From assembly GCF_022664465.1 (NCBI RefSeq), contig NZ_JAKREV010000002.1, positions 310,001 to 374,000 on the forward strand: a DNA stretch of 64,000 nt, read 5' to 3'. The notes beneath the pieces were generated by a model that saw nothing but the letters and a program-made list of their open reading frames with translations, searched no databases and had not been told where the DNA came from. The position numbers and the translations under genes are program-made. This DNA is from Sphingomonas hankookensis. Its GTDB lineage: Bacteria > Pseudomonadota > Alphaproteobacteria > Sphingomonadales > Sphingomonadaceae. This document shows, in pieces, positions 10,924 through 20,037 of the stretch; position 1 is the first letter of the stretch; each line of letters begins with the position of its first letter.

Positions 10924-13206
10924 ATGAACGGGGGTTCGATCACCGGGCTGCATCAGCACCGCCACGAGGCCGACGACCAGATCGCGGCCGACAGCTATAT
11001 GCATGACGAGCAGCATTGGCTGGCCGAGGCGGTCGTCGAACCCGAACCGATCCGCCGCAACTGGATCGCGCCGACGCTGGCCGGGATCGCCACTACGGCA
11101 TGGATCGGCGGGATGCTGGCGTGGAGCGCGCCGTCGCTGCCCGCGCTCGGCCCGGTCGGCATGGCGTCGTTCATCGCCGCGCTGTGCGTGCCGCCGATGC
11201 TGTTCGGCATCGCGTGGCTGCTGCTGCGCCGGAACAGCCGGAGCGAGGCGCGTCGGTTCGCCGCGACTGCCCAGTCGATGCGTAGCGAGGCGTTGGCGCT
11301 CGAACAGGTGCTTGAATCGGTCCGCCGGACGTTGGCCGATTCGCGCGCGGAGGTCGTCGAGCAGAGCGCATCGCTGATGATGCTCGGCGACGCCGCGACC
11401 GATCGGTTACGCGGAATCTCGACCGATATGCGGCGTCAGATTGATGCCATCGGGGAAACCACCGCGACGCTAGACCGGATGAGCGCGACCACCGAACGAC
11501 GGCTGTCGACGGTGCTGGCCACCCTGCCCCGCGCGCATGCCGAAACGGCGGAGATGGCGGCGCTGCTCGACACCACCGGCCTGACCGCCAGCGAACGCGT
11601 CGCCGCGCTCGACGCCCAGCTCGCCGTCGTCGCGCAACGCTCGCGCGAGGCGGACGAACTGGCCGGCGGTGCGGCACAGCGACTGGCCGCGCACATGCAC
11701 CGGATGGAGGCGACCAGCGAGAGCGCGGGCGTCCGCCTCGAAAGCGTGATCGGCACCATGTCGGGCGCGATCGACGCCGTGCTGGAGCGTGCCGCCGCCG
11801 CGATCGACGAATCGCGCAAGGCGATCACGGCACAGGGCGACGCGACGATCGCGATGATCGAAGCCAATGGCTCGGCGATCGAACGCGCCGGTCGCGAAGG
11901 TGCCGAACTGCTCGCCGCCCGCGTCGCACAGATCGATACCGCGATCCGCACCCTCGCCAGCCAGCTGGACGATCGCCGCCGCGACAGTGAGGCGCTGTTA
12001 ACCCTGCTCAACGACGGCTTGTCGGGCGTCGACGACCGGTTCGACCGGCTGCGCACCACCGGGGTCGAACGCGCGCAGGCGGTGGCCGGATCGGTCGGCG
12101 CGCTGACGCAGGTCGCCGATGCGCTGGCCGAAGCGCTCGCCAACGGCGACGACACCGCCCGCCGCGTCATCGCGACCGCCGAGGAAGTGCTGACCGCGCT
12201 CGACTCGGCCGCACGCGAAATGGACGAAACCCTGCCCGGTGCGCTCGACCGCTTGGACGCCCGCATCGCCGACAGCCGCGCGGTCGTCGCCGGATCGAAG
12301 CCTGAACTGCTGGCGCTCGTCACCGCCGCCGAAAGCACGCATGACGCGATCGAGGCGATTGCCGGCGTGGTCGAAATGCAGCGCGATACGCTGTCGACCG
12401 TGCAGCAATCGCTGCTCGACACGCTCGACCGCGGCGCCGAACGGATCGAAGGGGTCCGCACCGTCGTCGACGATACCATCGCGACGACCGTCCGCTTCGC
12501 CGAAGATGCCGCACCGCGCCTGTCCGAAGCGATGCTGCGCATCCGCGACACCGCCGAAGCCGCCAGTCAGCAGGCGCGCGATACCCTGTCGAAGGTCTTG
12601 CCCGACGCCGCGCGCGACCTTGAGACGCAGGGCGCACGAGCGCTGGCGAATGCCGTCGATCAGGCGGTGACCGCGCAAGTCGCCGAACTGTCGACCATCG
12701 CCAACCACGCCGTGGCCTCGGCCATCGAGGCGTCGGAGCGGCTGTCGCGGCAGATGCTCGACATCGCCGACACCAGCAAGCAGCTTGACGACCGCATCGC
12801 CGCCGCGCGCGCCGAGCGCGAGGCCGCCGACAGCGACCAATTCTCGCGCCGCGTCTCGCTGTTGATCGAGGCGATGAATTCGGCGGCGATCGACATTGCC
12901 CGCTCGCTGTCGACCGACGTGTCCGACACCGCATGGGCCGCGTATCTGAAGGGCGACCGCGGCGTCTTCACCCGCCGCGCCGTGCGGCTGATCGACAGCG
13001 CGCAGGCACGCGAGATCGCGATCCTCTACGACGAGGACGAAGGATTCCGCGATCAGGTCAACCGCTATATCCACGATTTCGAAGCGATGCTGCGCCAGAT
13101 ACTGGGCCTGCGCGACGGATCGCCGATGGGTGTAACGCTGTTGTCGTCGGACATGGGCAAGCTGTACGTCGTGCTGGCGCAGGCGATCGAGCGGTTGCGA
13201 AGCTGA
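10924..13206 (+). CDS. Membrane-anchored coiled-coil protein, TipN-like architecture
   Basis: This 760-residue protein has a short cytoplasmic N-terminus, two adjacent membrane segments (about 47-68 and 75-101), and then more than 500 residues of Ala/Glu/Asp/Arg-rich predicted coiled coil. It ends with a compact conserved-looking domain (about residues 640-760) that contains DTAWAAYLKGDRGVFTRRAV and VTLLSSDMGKLYVVLAQAIE. This layout resembles the Caulobacter polarity factor TipN and related proteins often annotated only as ATPase, although no nucleotide-binding motif is present. A role in cell polarity or envelope organisation is an inference from architecture. The Hpt-like gene is divergent from it and may share its promoter region. 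Confidence 0.72.
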   Translation: MNGGSITGLHQHRHEADDQIAADSYMHDEQHWLAEAVVEPEPIRRNWIAPTLAGIATTAWIGGMLAWSAPSLPALGPVGMASFIAALCVPPMLFGIAWLLLRRNSRSEARRFAATAQSMRSEALALEQVLESVRRTLADSRAEVVEQSASLMMLGDAATDRLRGISTDMRRQIDAIGETTATLDRMSATTERRLSTVLATLPRAHAETAEMAALLDTTGLTASERVAALDAQLAVVAQRSREADELAGGAAQRLAAHMHRMEATSESAGVRLESVIGTMSGAIDAVLERAAAAIDESRKAITAQGDATIAMIEANGSAIERAGREGAELLAARVAQIDTAIRTLASQLDDRRRDSEALLTLLNDGLSGVDDRFDRLRTTGVERAQAVAGSVGALTQVADALAEALANGDDTARRVIATAEEVLTALDSAAREMDETLPGALDRLDARIADSRAVVAGSKPELLALVTAAESTHDAIEAIAGVVEMQRDTLSTVQQSLLDTLDRGAERIEGVRTVVDDTIATTVRFAEDAAPRLSEAMLRIRDTAEAASQQARDTLSKVLPDAARDLETQGARALANAVDQAVTAQVAELSTIANHAVASAIEASERLSRQMLDIADTSKQLDDRIAAARAEREAADSDQFSRRVSLLIEAMNSAAIDIARSLSTDVSDTAWAAYLKGDRGVFTRRAVRLIDSAQAREIAILYDEDEGFRDQVNRYIHDFEAMLRQILGLRDGSPMGVTLLSSDMGKLYVVLAQAIERLRS

Positions 13207-13260
13207 CGAGCGCGATTTTACAGCGCTTCTGCTTCTCCTAACCCGAACCAACCCAACCCG

Positions 13261-13360
13261 CTCGGTTCGAGCAGCTTCGAGCGAAGTCGAGAAGCGCCCG
13301 TCGAAAACACCGAAGTTGGGGCGGCCCCTTCTGGACTACGGTTCTCGACAAGCTCGAACC
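13261..13360. repeat. Intergenic palindromic repeat (TTCGAGCGAAGTCGAGAA type)
   Basis: An imperfect inverted repeat lies 55 bp downstream of the coiled-coil gene. The left arm contains TTCGAGCGAAGTCGAGAA (13276-13293) and the right arm TTCTCGACAAGCTCGAACC (13342-13360). This arm pair is of the kind scattered through sphingomonad and other proteobacterial genomes. The DNA to the right (about 13384-13430) contains a second small inverted repeat, GGCTAGG and CCTAGCC, which could help termination of the converging genes. No gene is visible in 13207-13436. Confidence 0.7.
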
Positions 13361-13436
13361 TGCGCTCTAAGCAAACGAATAGTTGGCTAGGTCTGGAAAA
13401 CTCAGGCGGTACGCGAAGGCAGCCTAGCCCAAACCC

Positions 13437-13697
13437 TCAGCGATAAAAATCCAGCATATCCGCCGTCACCCATCCGAACACGAAGTTCAGGTAGAACAGC
13501 GTGAACAGCACCGTAGCGACGATGGTCGTGCGCCACGCCATCCGCCTGAAACTGAACCCGGACGGCGCGCTGTCAGCCTGTCCGGGCACCCGGGGTTCGC
13601 CCGCTTCCTGCGTCGTGCGAACCCCGAACGGCAATACCAGGAACATCGCGAACACCCAGAACAGCAGGTAGATCGCTAGTGCCGATTGCCACGCCAT
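13437..13697 (-). CDS. DUF1467 family membrane protein
   Basis: This 86-residue protein has two membrane segments (about residues 5-25 and 57-79), with the conserved family core FWVFAMFLVLPFGVRT in the first and a short Pro-containing cytoplasmic loop between them. DUF1467 proteins occur in alphaproteobacteria, usually next to the RNase J, coaX, birA and nuo block as here. Their function is unknown. It starts 8 nt after the RNase J stop, so it is very likely the last gene of that operon. Confidence 0.88.
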   Translation of the reverse strand: MAWQSALAIYLLFWVFAMFLVLPFGVRTTQEAGEPRVPGQADSAPSGFSFRRMAWRTTIVATVLFTLFYLNFVFGWVTADMLDFYR

Positions 13698-13705
13698 AAC
13701 GGTCG

Positions 13706-15346
13706 TCAGGCCGGGATGATGAGGACGTCGACGACCGGCTTCTTGCCGGTCCAGCGCGTCGCGACACGCCGCACGGCAAGCCGGATCGCCTCGGGCAGCT
13801 TGCCGCGTTCACGCCCCTTGGACGTCACCGCTTCGGCCGCAGCGTCGACCGCTTCTTCAAGGAACGGCTCGCGATCCTCTTCCACGGGCACGCCCTGCAC
13901 CCGGATCTGCGGTTCGCCGATCAACTGCCCGCGCCGGTCGATCGCGACCGCCACCGACATATGGCCATAGGCGGCCAGCTTGCGTCGTTCGTTGATCGTC
14001 GTGCCGTCCGCCGGCAGGATCACATCACCGTCGAGCGCAAGGCGACCGACGACAGCATTGCCGACCTTGACCGGGTTGCCCGGCGCCAGGCGCACGATGT
14101 CGCCATTAGTCTGGACCAGCGTCTGCTTGATCCCCTGCGACAGCGCGAAGCGGGCATGCTCCATCAGGTGGCGCATCTCGCCATGCACCGGCATCAGCAC
14201 CTTGGGCCGCAGCCAGCCATAAAGCTTGGCCAGTTCCGGCCGTCCCGGGTGACCGGACACGTGAACATGCGCCTGCCGATCAGTGACCATCTCGATCCCC
14301 GCCGCCGCCAGCTGGTTCTGAATACGACCAATCGCGACTTCGTTGCCGGGAATCTGCTTCGACGAGAAGATCACACGGTCGCCTGATTCGAGGCTCAACT
14401 GATGTTCGCGATTGGCGATGCGGGCCAGCGCGGCACGGGCCTCCCCCTGCCCGCCGGTCGCGATGATCAGCACCTGATCGCGCGGCAGGCGCATCGCGGT
14501 GTCGAAATCCACCGTCTGCGGAAATTCCTTGAGATAGCCGGTCGCCTTGGCGACCTTCAGGATGCGGTCGAGCGAGCGGCCCGCGACGCACACCTTGCGG
14601 TTGGTGTCGCGTGCGACCTCGCCCAGCGTGTGCAGCCGCGCCGCGTTCGATGCGAAGCTGGTGACCATCACCCGCCGCCCCTCGGCCGACGCAATCTGCT
14701 CGAACAGCCCCTTGCGGACATCGGCTTCGGACCCCGACGCCTCGGTGTTGAAGACGTTGGTCGAATCGCACACGAGCGCGAGGATGCCCTCGTCACCGAT
14801 CGCGGTCAGTTCCGCCGGCGTTGCCGGGGTCGCGACCATCGGCTGCGGGTCGAGCTTCCAGTCGCCCGAATGGAACACCTTGCCGTGCGGCGTCGAGATG
14901 ACGAGCGAGGTCGATTCTGGGATCGAGTGCGCCATCGGCACGAACTTCACGCCGAACGGCCCGACGGTGATGTCGCCGCCCAGCTGCACGATCTTCAGCT
15001 TCACGCGGTCGGCAATGCCTTCCTCGTCCAGCTTGCCGCGGATCAGCCCGGCGGTGAACGGCGTCGCATAGATCGGCACGCCCAGATCGGCAGCCAGATA
15101 GGGCAGCGCGCCGATATGGTCTTCATGCCCGTGCGTGATCACGATGCCCAGCAGCTGGTCGCCGCGTTCCTCGATGAATTGCACGTCGGGCAACATCACG
15201 TCGATGCCGGGATAGGCCGGGTCGGCAAAGGTCACGCCGCAATCGACCATCAGCCATTTGCCGGCGGTGCCGTACAGGTTGACGTTCATGCCGATCTCGC
15301 CCGATCCGCCGAGCGCGACGAAGAGCAGTTCTTTCTTTGGTGTCAC
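13706..15346 (-). CDS. rnj: Ribonuclease J
   Basis: This is a metallo-beta-lactamase/beta-CASP nuclease of 546 residues with 5'-3' exonuclease and endonuclease activity on RNA. It functions in mRNA decay and rRNA processing in alphaproteobacteria. Motif 2, THGHEDHIGALPYL, near residue 75 gives the zinc ligands. The beta-CASP motif HVSGHPGRPELAKLYGWLRP lies near residue 375 and MPVHGEMRHLMEHA shortly after. The start is GTG at 15346, with a purine-rich stretch upstream. It follows coaX by 48 bp in the nuo-birA-coaX-rnj-DUF1467 order that is conserved in many alphaproteobacteria. Confidence 0.95.
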   Translation of the reverse strand: MTPKKELLFVALGGSGEIGMNVNLYGTAGKWLMVDCGVTFADPAYPGIDVMLPDVQFIEERGDQLLGIVITHGHEDHIGALPYLAADLGVPIYATPFTAGLIRGKLDEEGIADRVKLKIVQLGGDITVGPFGVKFVPMAHSIPESTSLVISTPHGKVFHSGDWKLDPQPMVATPATPAELTAIGDEGILALVCDSTNVFNTEASGSEADVRKGLFEQIASAEGRRVMVTSFASNAARLHTLGEVARDTNRKVCVAGRSLDRILKVAKATGYLKEFPQTVDFDTAMRLPRDQVLIIATGGQGEARAALARIANREHQLSLESGDRVIFSSKQIPGNEVAIGRIQNQLAAAGIEMVTDRQAHVHVSGHPGRPELAKLYGWLRPKVLMPVHGEMRHLMEHARFALSQGIKQTLVQTNGDIVRLAPGNPVKVGNAVVGRLALDGDVILPADGTTINERRKLAAYGHMSVAVAIDRRGQLIGEPQIRVQGVPVEEDREPFLEEAVDAAAEAVTSKGRERGKLPEAIRLAVRRVATRWTGKKPVVDVLIIPA

Positions 15347-15394
15347 TCAATCTCTTTCAATGCCCGCGCCCATTCGCGGGTTCGGTTTGCTTCG

Positions 15395-16183
15395 TTACGT
15401 TGCTGTAGTGATATGGGTGCGGCGCCACAGCATCGCCAGTCCCGTGATGGTCAGGTCCTGTTCGATCGAATCGAACACCTGCGTGTGTTTCTCGAAAAGG
15501 ATCGCGAGCCCGCCAGTGGCGATCACATGGACGGGGCGGCCGATCTCCGCCTTCATCCGCGCGACCAGCCCCTCGATCATCGCGATATAGCCCCAATAAA
15601 TGCCGATATGCATCTGGTCCGCCGTGTTGCGGCCGATGACGCTGGTCGACGCCGGTGCCTCGATCGCTATCCGCGGCAGTTTGGCCGCCGCCGTCACCAG
15701 CGCATCAAGCGACAGATTGATGCCCGGCGCGATGATACCGCCCTTATACGCCCCGGTATAGTCGACCACATCGAACGTCGCCGCCGTGCCGAAATCGACG
15801 ACGATCAGGTCACCGGCGTGCGCCGCATGCGCGGCGATCGCGTTCAGCGCACGATCGGCGCCCACCGTATGCGGTTCCTCGACATCGAGCGCGATGCCGA
15901 ACCCGGCCGTACCGCGCCCCGCCACCAGCGCGTCGACGCCGAAATATTTGATCGCCAGCACCTCGAGATTGTGGAGAGCGCGCGGCACGACCGTCCCGAT
16001 CATCACCGCGGTCACGACCGAACGATCGCGCCCGTCAAGCGCGAGCAGCTGGCTCAGCCACACCGCATATTCGTCGGCCGTGCGGCGCGGATCGGTCGCG
16101 ATGCGCCAGCGCGCGACGATCGCCTCGCCATCGACCAGCGCGAACACGATATTGGTATTGCCGGCATCGATCGCTAGCAGCAT
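15395..16183 (-). CDS. coaX: Type III pantothenate kinase
   Basis: CoaX phosphorylates pantothenate as the first step of coenzyme A synthesis. The 262-residue protein has the N-terminal phosphate-binding motif [16 protein letters not shown], the motif [11 protein letters not shown] near residue 103 and the catalytic-region motif [12 protein letters not shown] near residue 125, followed by [15 protein letters not shown]. The length matches the family. It is 108 bp downstream of birA. Type III kinases are insensitive to CoA feedback, which is family knowledge. No other pantothenate kinase is visible in the window. Confidence 0.95.
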   Translation of the reverse strand: MLLAIDAGNTNIVFALVDGEAIVARWRIATDPRRTADEYAVWLSQLLALDGRDRSVVTAVMIGTVVPRALHNLEVLAIKYFGVDALVAGRGTAGFGIALDVEEPHTVGADRALNAIAAHAAHAGDLIVVDFGTAATFDVVDYTGAYKGGIIAPGINLSLDALVTAAAKLPRIAIEAPASTSVIGRNTADQMHIGIYWGYIAMIEGLVARMKAEIGRPVHVIATGGLAILFEKHTQVFDSIEQDLTITGLAMLWRRTHITTAT

Positions 16184-16291
16184 CGACCTTCCTTGCCGTG
16201 CCCGAACGGCACGTCTCGTGTCTCGCTAGAGGCTATGGGCAGCAACGACAAGCGTCCCCTGTAGCCTCTGCCGGTCCGCCGGGTCACGTGG

Positions 16292-17023
16292 TCAGGCAAA
16301 GACGTCACCGGCATGGACCAGCAACACCTGCCCCTCGCGCACCTTCAACCGCAATGCACCGTCAGGGCCGAGCCCATCGAACGCCCCTTCGCGCTCGCTG
16401 CCATCGGGCAGACGAACCCGCAGGGCGGTCCCGAGGGGATGCGCCAGCGCTTCCCATGCCGTCCGGATCGCTACCAGATCGTGATGCCGCCACACCCGCA
16501 GCCATGCCGCAAAGCGCGTATGCAGCGCTTCGAGCATTGCCGCCGGCACCACCTCCACCCCTTGCGCCCGCAAACTGGTGGTCGGCCGGTCGGCAAGATC
16601 GGGATGCGAGGCCAGATTGACGCCGAACCCGATTACCACGGCATTGTCGCTACCACGTTCCAGCAGGATACCCGACAGCTTGGCGCCGTCGATCAGCAGG
16701 TCATTCGGCCATTTGATCGCGACGCGGCCGGGCACGAAACCCGCAACCGCCTCCGCCAGAGCGACCGCCGCGATCAGGGTCAGCGTCGGTGCGGCGGGAT
16801 CGCCCGGCTGTAACCGGACGATCGTGCTCGCGAACAGGTTGCCCGTGCCGTCCGACCAGCTGCGGCCCAGCCTGCCCCGACCGGCAACCTGCCGCTCGGT
16901 GCGCAGCCACAGCCCCTCCTCGGCGCCGGCTTCGGCAGCGGCGAGCAGGTCGGCATTGGTCGACCCGGTCTCGCCAACGACGCGAACCGTCAGAACAGCG
17001 CCCGTGCGGCGGTCAGCGACCAT
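16292..17023 (-). CDS. birA: Biotin--[acetyl-CoA-carboxylase] ligase
   Basis: This ligase attaches biotin to the lysine of biotin carboxyl carrier domains, such as that of the pccA product in this window. The 243-residue protein carries the catalytic motif GRGRLGRSW near residue 48 and KWPNDLL near residue 105. The N-terminal DNA-binding helix-turn-helix of the E. coli enzyme is missing, so this is a monofunctional ligase that cannot repress bio genes directly. The ATG at 17023 overlaps the end of nuoN by 34 nt, and the gene is the first after the nuo operon, as in many alphaproteobacteria. Confidence 0.93.
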   Translation of the reverse strand: MVADRRTGAVLTVRVVGETGSTNADLLAAAEAGAEEGLWLRTERQVAGRGRLGRSWSDGTGNLFASTIVRLQPGDPAAPTLTLIAAVALAEAVAGFVPGRVAIKWPNDLLIDGAKLSGILLERGSDNAVVIGFGVNLASHPDLADRPTTSLRAQGVEVVPAAMLEALHTRFAAWLRVWRHHDLVAIRTAWEALAHPLGTALRVRLPDGSEREGAFDGLGPDGALRLKVREGQVLLVHAGDVFA

Positions 17024-18435
17024 GCCGACAGCGGCGCGATCAGGAACAGGCTGACCGGTGAGATCACGATCGCCGCGGCCAGCGTCAGGCCGCCTTCGAC
17101 CAATGCCGGTTCACGGCCGAACGGCGCGGCGGGCTCGTCGAAGTACATCGTCTTGACGACGCGCAGGTAATAATAGGCACCGATCGTCGACGCCGCGATG
17201 CCGATCACCGCCAGCGGCAACAGCCCCGCCTGCACCGCCGCCTCGAACACCGCGTACTTGGCCCAGAAGCCGAGCAACGGCGGGATGCCGGCGAGCGAGA
17301 ACATGAAGATCGCCAGCGCCAGCGCCAGCGCCGGGCGGCTGCGCGACAGACCCGACAGGCTCGCGACGTCCTCGACCGGCTGCCCGTCTTCGCCGCGCAT
17401 CTGCAGCACGATCAGGAACGATCCCAGCGTCATGACGATATAGACGGCGAGGTAGAACAGCACGCCCGCGACACCCTGCGCCGACCCGGCGGCAAGGCCC
17501 ACCAGCGCGAAGCCTACATTGTTGATCGACGAATAGGCGAGCAGCCGCTTGATGTTGCGCTGCCCGATCGCCCCGACCGCGCCGAGCACGATCGACGCCA
17601 GTGCTGCGAAGATCACGATCTGGCGCCATTCGAGGACCGCCGGACCCATCGCCTCGACCGCGACGCGCAGCGCCATCGCCATGGCCGCGACCTTGGGTGC
17701 CGATGCGAAGAACGCCGTCACCGGTGTCGGCGCGCCTTCGTACACGTCGGGCGTCCACATGTGGAACGGCACCGCCGCCAACTTGAAGGCGAGGCCGGCG
17801 AACACGAACACCAGCCCGAACAGCAGACCCATGTTGCGCGGACCGGCATAAGCGATAGCGATGTCGTTGAACAAGGTGGTCCCGGCAAAGCCATACACCA
17901 GGCTGATGCCATAGAGCAGGATGCCCGAGGCCAGTGCGCCCAGCACGAAATACTTCAGACCCGCTTCGGCCGAACGCGTATCGCGCCGCATGAAGCTGGC
18001 GAGGACATATGCGGCAAGGCTCTGCAGCTCGAGGCCCACATAGAGCAGCAGCAGGTCGGATGCCGACACCATCATGCCCATGCCGCATGCCGACAACAGG
18101 ATCAGCACCGGATATTCGGGCTTGAGGTCGTCACCGCTGGTGCGTTCGAAGAAGCGCGGCGCGATGATGATCGCTACGGCCGAGGCGAGATAGATCAGCA
18201 CCTTGGCAAAAGCCGCGAACGCATCGGCGCGGTACATGCCGTCGAAGGCGGTTCCGCCCGACGATCCGTTACCGACCAGCGCTACCGCGGCGCCTGCCAG
18301 CACGAACACTGCCGCGATGCTGACCCCGCGCGTCGCCGCCTGCTTGCCCCATGCCGATACCAGCATCAGGACGATCGCCCCTACCGCGAGCACCAGCTCG
18401 GGCAGGGTCATCGAAAGTTGTTCGGCGTAGCTCAT
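16990..18435 (-). CDS. nuoN: NADH-quinone oxidoreductase subunit N
   Basis: This is a proton-pumping, antiporter-like membrane subunit of complex I, about 14 membrane helices in 481 residues. The central helices contain the conserved segment GLAFKLAAVPFHMWTPDVYE with the key lysine, and KRLLAYSSINNVGFALVG, which is typical of the NuoL/M/N family. It overlaps the nuoM stop by one base and ends the nuo operon proper, after which birA begins in overlap. There are no anomalies. Confidence 0.95.
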   Translation of the reverse strand: MSYAEQLSMTLPELVLAVGAIVLMLVSAWGKQAATRGVSIAAVFVLAGAAVALVGNGSSGGTAFDGMYRADAFAAFAKVLIYLASAVAIIIAPRFFERTSGDDLKPEYPVLILLSACGMGMMVSASDLLLLYVGLELQSLAAYVLASFMRRDTRSAEAGLKYFVLGALASGILLYGISLVYGFAGTTLFNDIAIAYAGPRNMGLLFGLVFVFAGLAFKLAAVPFHMWTPDVYEGAPTPVTAFFASAPKVAAMAMALRVAVEAMGPAVLEWRQIVIFAALASIVLGAVGAIGQRNIKRLLAYSSINNVGFALVGLAAGSAQGVAGVLFYLAVYIVMTLGSFLIVLQMRGEDGQPVEDVASLSGLSRSRPALALALAIFMFSLAGIPPLLGFWAKYAVFEAAVQAGLLPLAVIGIAASTIGAYYYLRVVKTMYFDEPAAPFGREPALVEGGLTLAAAIVISPVSLFLIAPLSAWSLTAARALF

Positions 18436-20000
18436 CAGTGCGATTCCCCGTGCGCCGCTGCTGCGCCCGTCCCATGTTCCGCGGCTTTCGCCGCTGCCGC
18501 CGCCGGATTACCCGGGGTCGGCCGTGAATCCGATACCGGTGCCGCCCGCTCGATCCGCGCGACCAGCAACGCGACGTCGCCGCGCATCGGCGCGAGGAAG
18601 CTCTCCGGATAGACACCCATCCACAGCACCACCGCCGCGATCGGTGCCAACAGCGCAAGTTCACGCCCCGACACGTCGGGCATCGCCTTGACATCGTCAT
18701 GGACGAGGTCGCCCAGCGCGATTCGGCGATAGAGGTACAGCGAATAGGCGGCGCCGAGGATGATGCCGGTCGTGCAGATCAGCGCCGCCCAGGTCGACAC
18801 CCGATACGTGCCCGCAAGGCTCAGGAACTCACCCACAAAACCCGACGTGCCCGGCAGGCCGATCGACGCCATGGTGAACAGCAGGAAGAACACGGCATAG
18901 CGCGGCATATTGATCGCCAGACCGCCATAGCGCGCAATCTCACGCGTATGCAGCCGGTCGTAGATGATGCCGACGCACAGGAAGAGCGCACCCGACACCA
19001 GCCCGTGGCTGAGCATCACGATCATCGCACCTTCGATGCCCTGCTGGTTGAAGGCGAACAGGCCGATCGTGACGATCGCCATGTGCGCGACCGACGAATA
19101 GGCTATCAGCTTCTTCATGTCCGACTGCACCAGCGCGACGAGCGAGGTATAGACGACCGCCACCGCCGACAGGGTGAGGATCAGCCACGTCAGCTGGCCC
19201 GAAGCCTCCGGAAACATCGGGATCGAGAAGCGCAGGAAGCCGTAGCCGCCGAGCTTCAGCAGCACGCCCGCCAGGATGACCGACCCGGCGGTCGGCGCCT
19301 GCACGTGCGCGTCGGGCAACCAGGTGTGGACCGGCCACATCGGCATCTTCACCGCGAACGAAGCGAAGAACGCCAGCCACAGCCACGTCTGGACATGCGC
19401 CGGGAAATCATACGCCATCAGCGTCGGAATGTCCGACGTGCCCGCCGTCTGGATCATGTAGATCATCGCGATCAGCATGAGCAGCGAGCCGAGCAGCGTG
19501 TAGAGAAAGAATTTGTACGACGCGTAGATGCGGTTCGCCCCGCCCCAGATGCCGATGATCAGGTACATCGGGATCAGGCCGGCTTCGAAGAATACGTAGA
19601 ACAGCAACAGGTCCTGCGCCGCGAAGGTACCGATCATCAGCACTTCGACGCTGAGGAACAGCGCCATATATTCGGGTACGCGGTTGGTCACCGACTTCCA
19701 CGACGCGCCGATGCAGATCGGCATCAGGAAGACGCTGAGCATGATCAGCATCAGCGCGAAGCCGTCGATACCCAGTGCATAGCGGAACACGCCGAAGTCA
19801 CCGAGCGCGGGCGCCTCGACGAACTGCCACTGCGCACCGCCCACCTCGAAATTAGCCCAGAGCAGCACGCCCAGCGCGAGGTTGACTAGCGTGGCGGCGA
19901 GGGCCGTCCAGCGCGCACCATTCGCCGATACGAACAGGCACAGCACCGCTGCGGCCGCCGGCACCAGCAGCATCACCGACAGGATCGGGAAGCCGTTCAC
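18435..20000 (-). CDS. nuoM: NADH-quinone oxidoreductase subunit M
   Basis: This is the second antiporter-like subunit of complex I, with 521 residues and about 14 helices. Conserved elements include VEVLMIGTFAAQDLLLFYVF with the channel glutamate, KMPMWPVHTWLPDAHVQAPT, and KKLIAYSSVAHMAIVTIGLF. The start is GTG at 20000, 37 bp after nuoL. The C-terminal 40 residues (after about residue 480) form an Ala/Pro-rich hydrophilic tail ending with several His residues, longer than in many NuoM proteins. Confidence 0.95.
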   Translation of the reverse strand: MNGFPILSVMLLVPAAAAVLCLFVSANGARWTALAATLVNLALGVLLWANFEVGGAQWQFVEAPALGDFGVFRYALGIDGFALMLIMLSVFLMPICIGASWKSVTNRVPEYMALFLSVEVLMIGTFAAQDLLLFYVFFEAGLIPMYLIIGIWGGANRIYASYKFFLYTLLGSLLMLIAMIYMIQTAGTSDIPTLMAYDFPAHVQTWLWLAFFASFAVKMPMWPVHTWLPDAHVQAPTAGSVILAGVLLKLGGYGFLRFSIPMFPEASGQLTWLILTLSAVAVVYTSLVALVQSDMKKLIAYSSVAHMAIVTIGLFAFNQQGIEGAMIVMLSHGLVSGALFLCVGIIYDRLHTREIARYGGLAINMPRYAVFFLLFTMASIGLPGTSGFVGEFLSLAGTYRVSTWAALICTTGIILGAAYSLYLYRRIALGDLVHDDVKAMPDVSGRELALLAPIAAVVLWMGVYPESFLAPMRGDVALLVARIERAAPVSDSRPTPGNPAAAAAKAAEHGTGAAAAHGESH

Positions 20001-20037
20001 GAGTTATTCCCCCGAACCATTTGCTTGAAACCGCGCA

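Noticed and set aside
14402..16177. Rightward frame of about 591 codons opposite rnj and coaX
   Set aside because: It spans two well-supported genes on the opposite strand and shows no domain.
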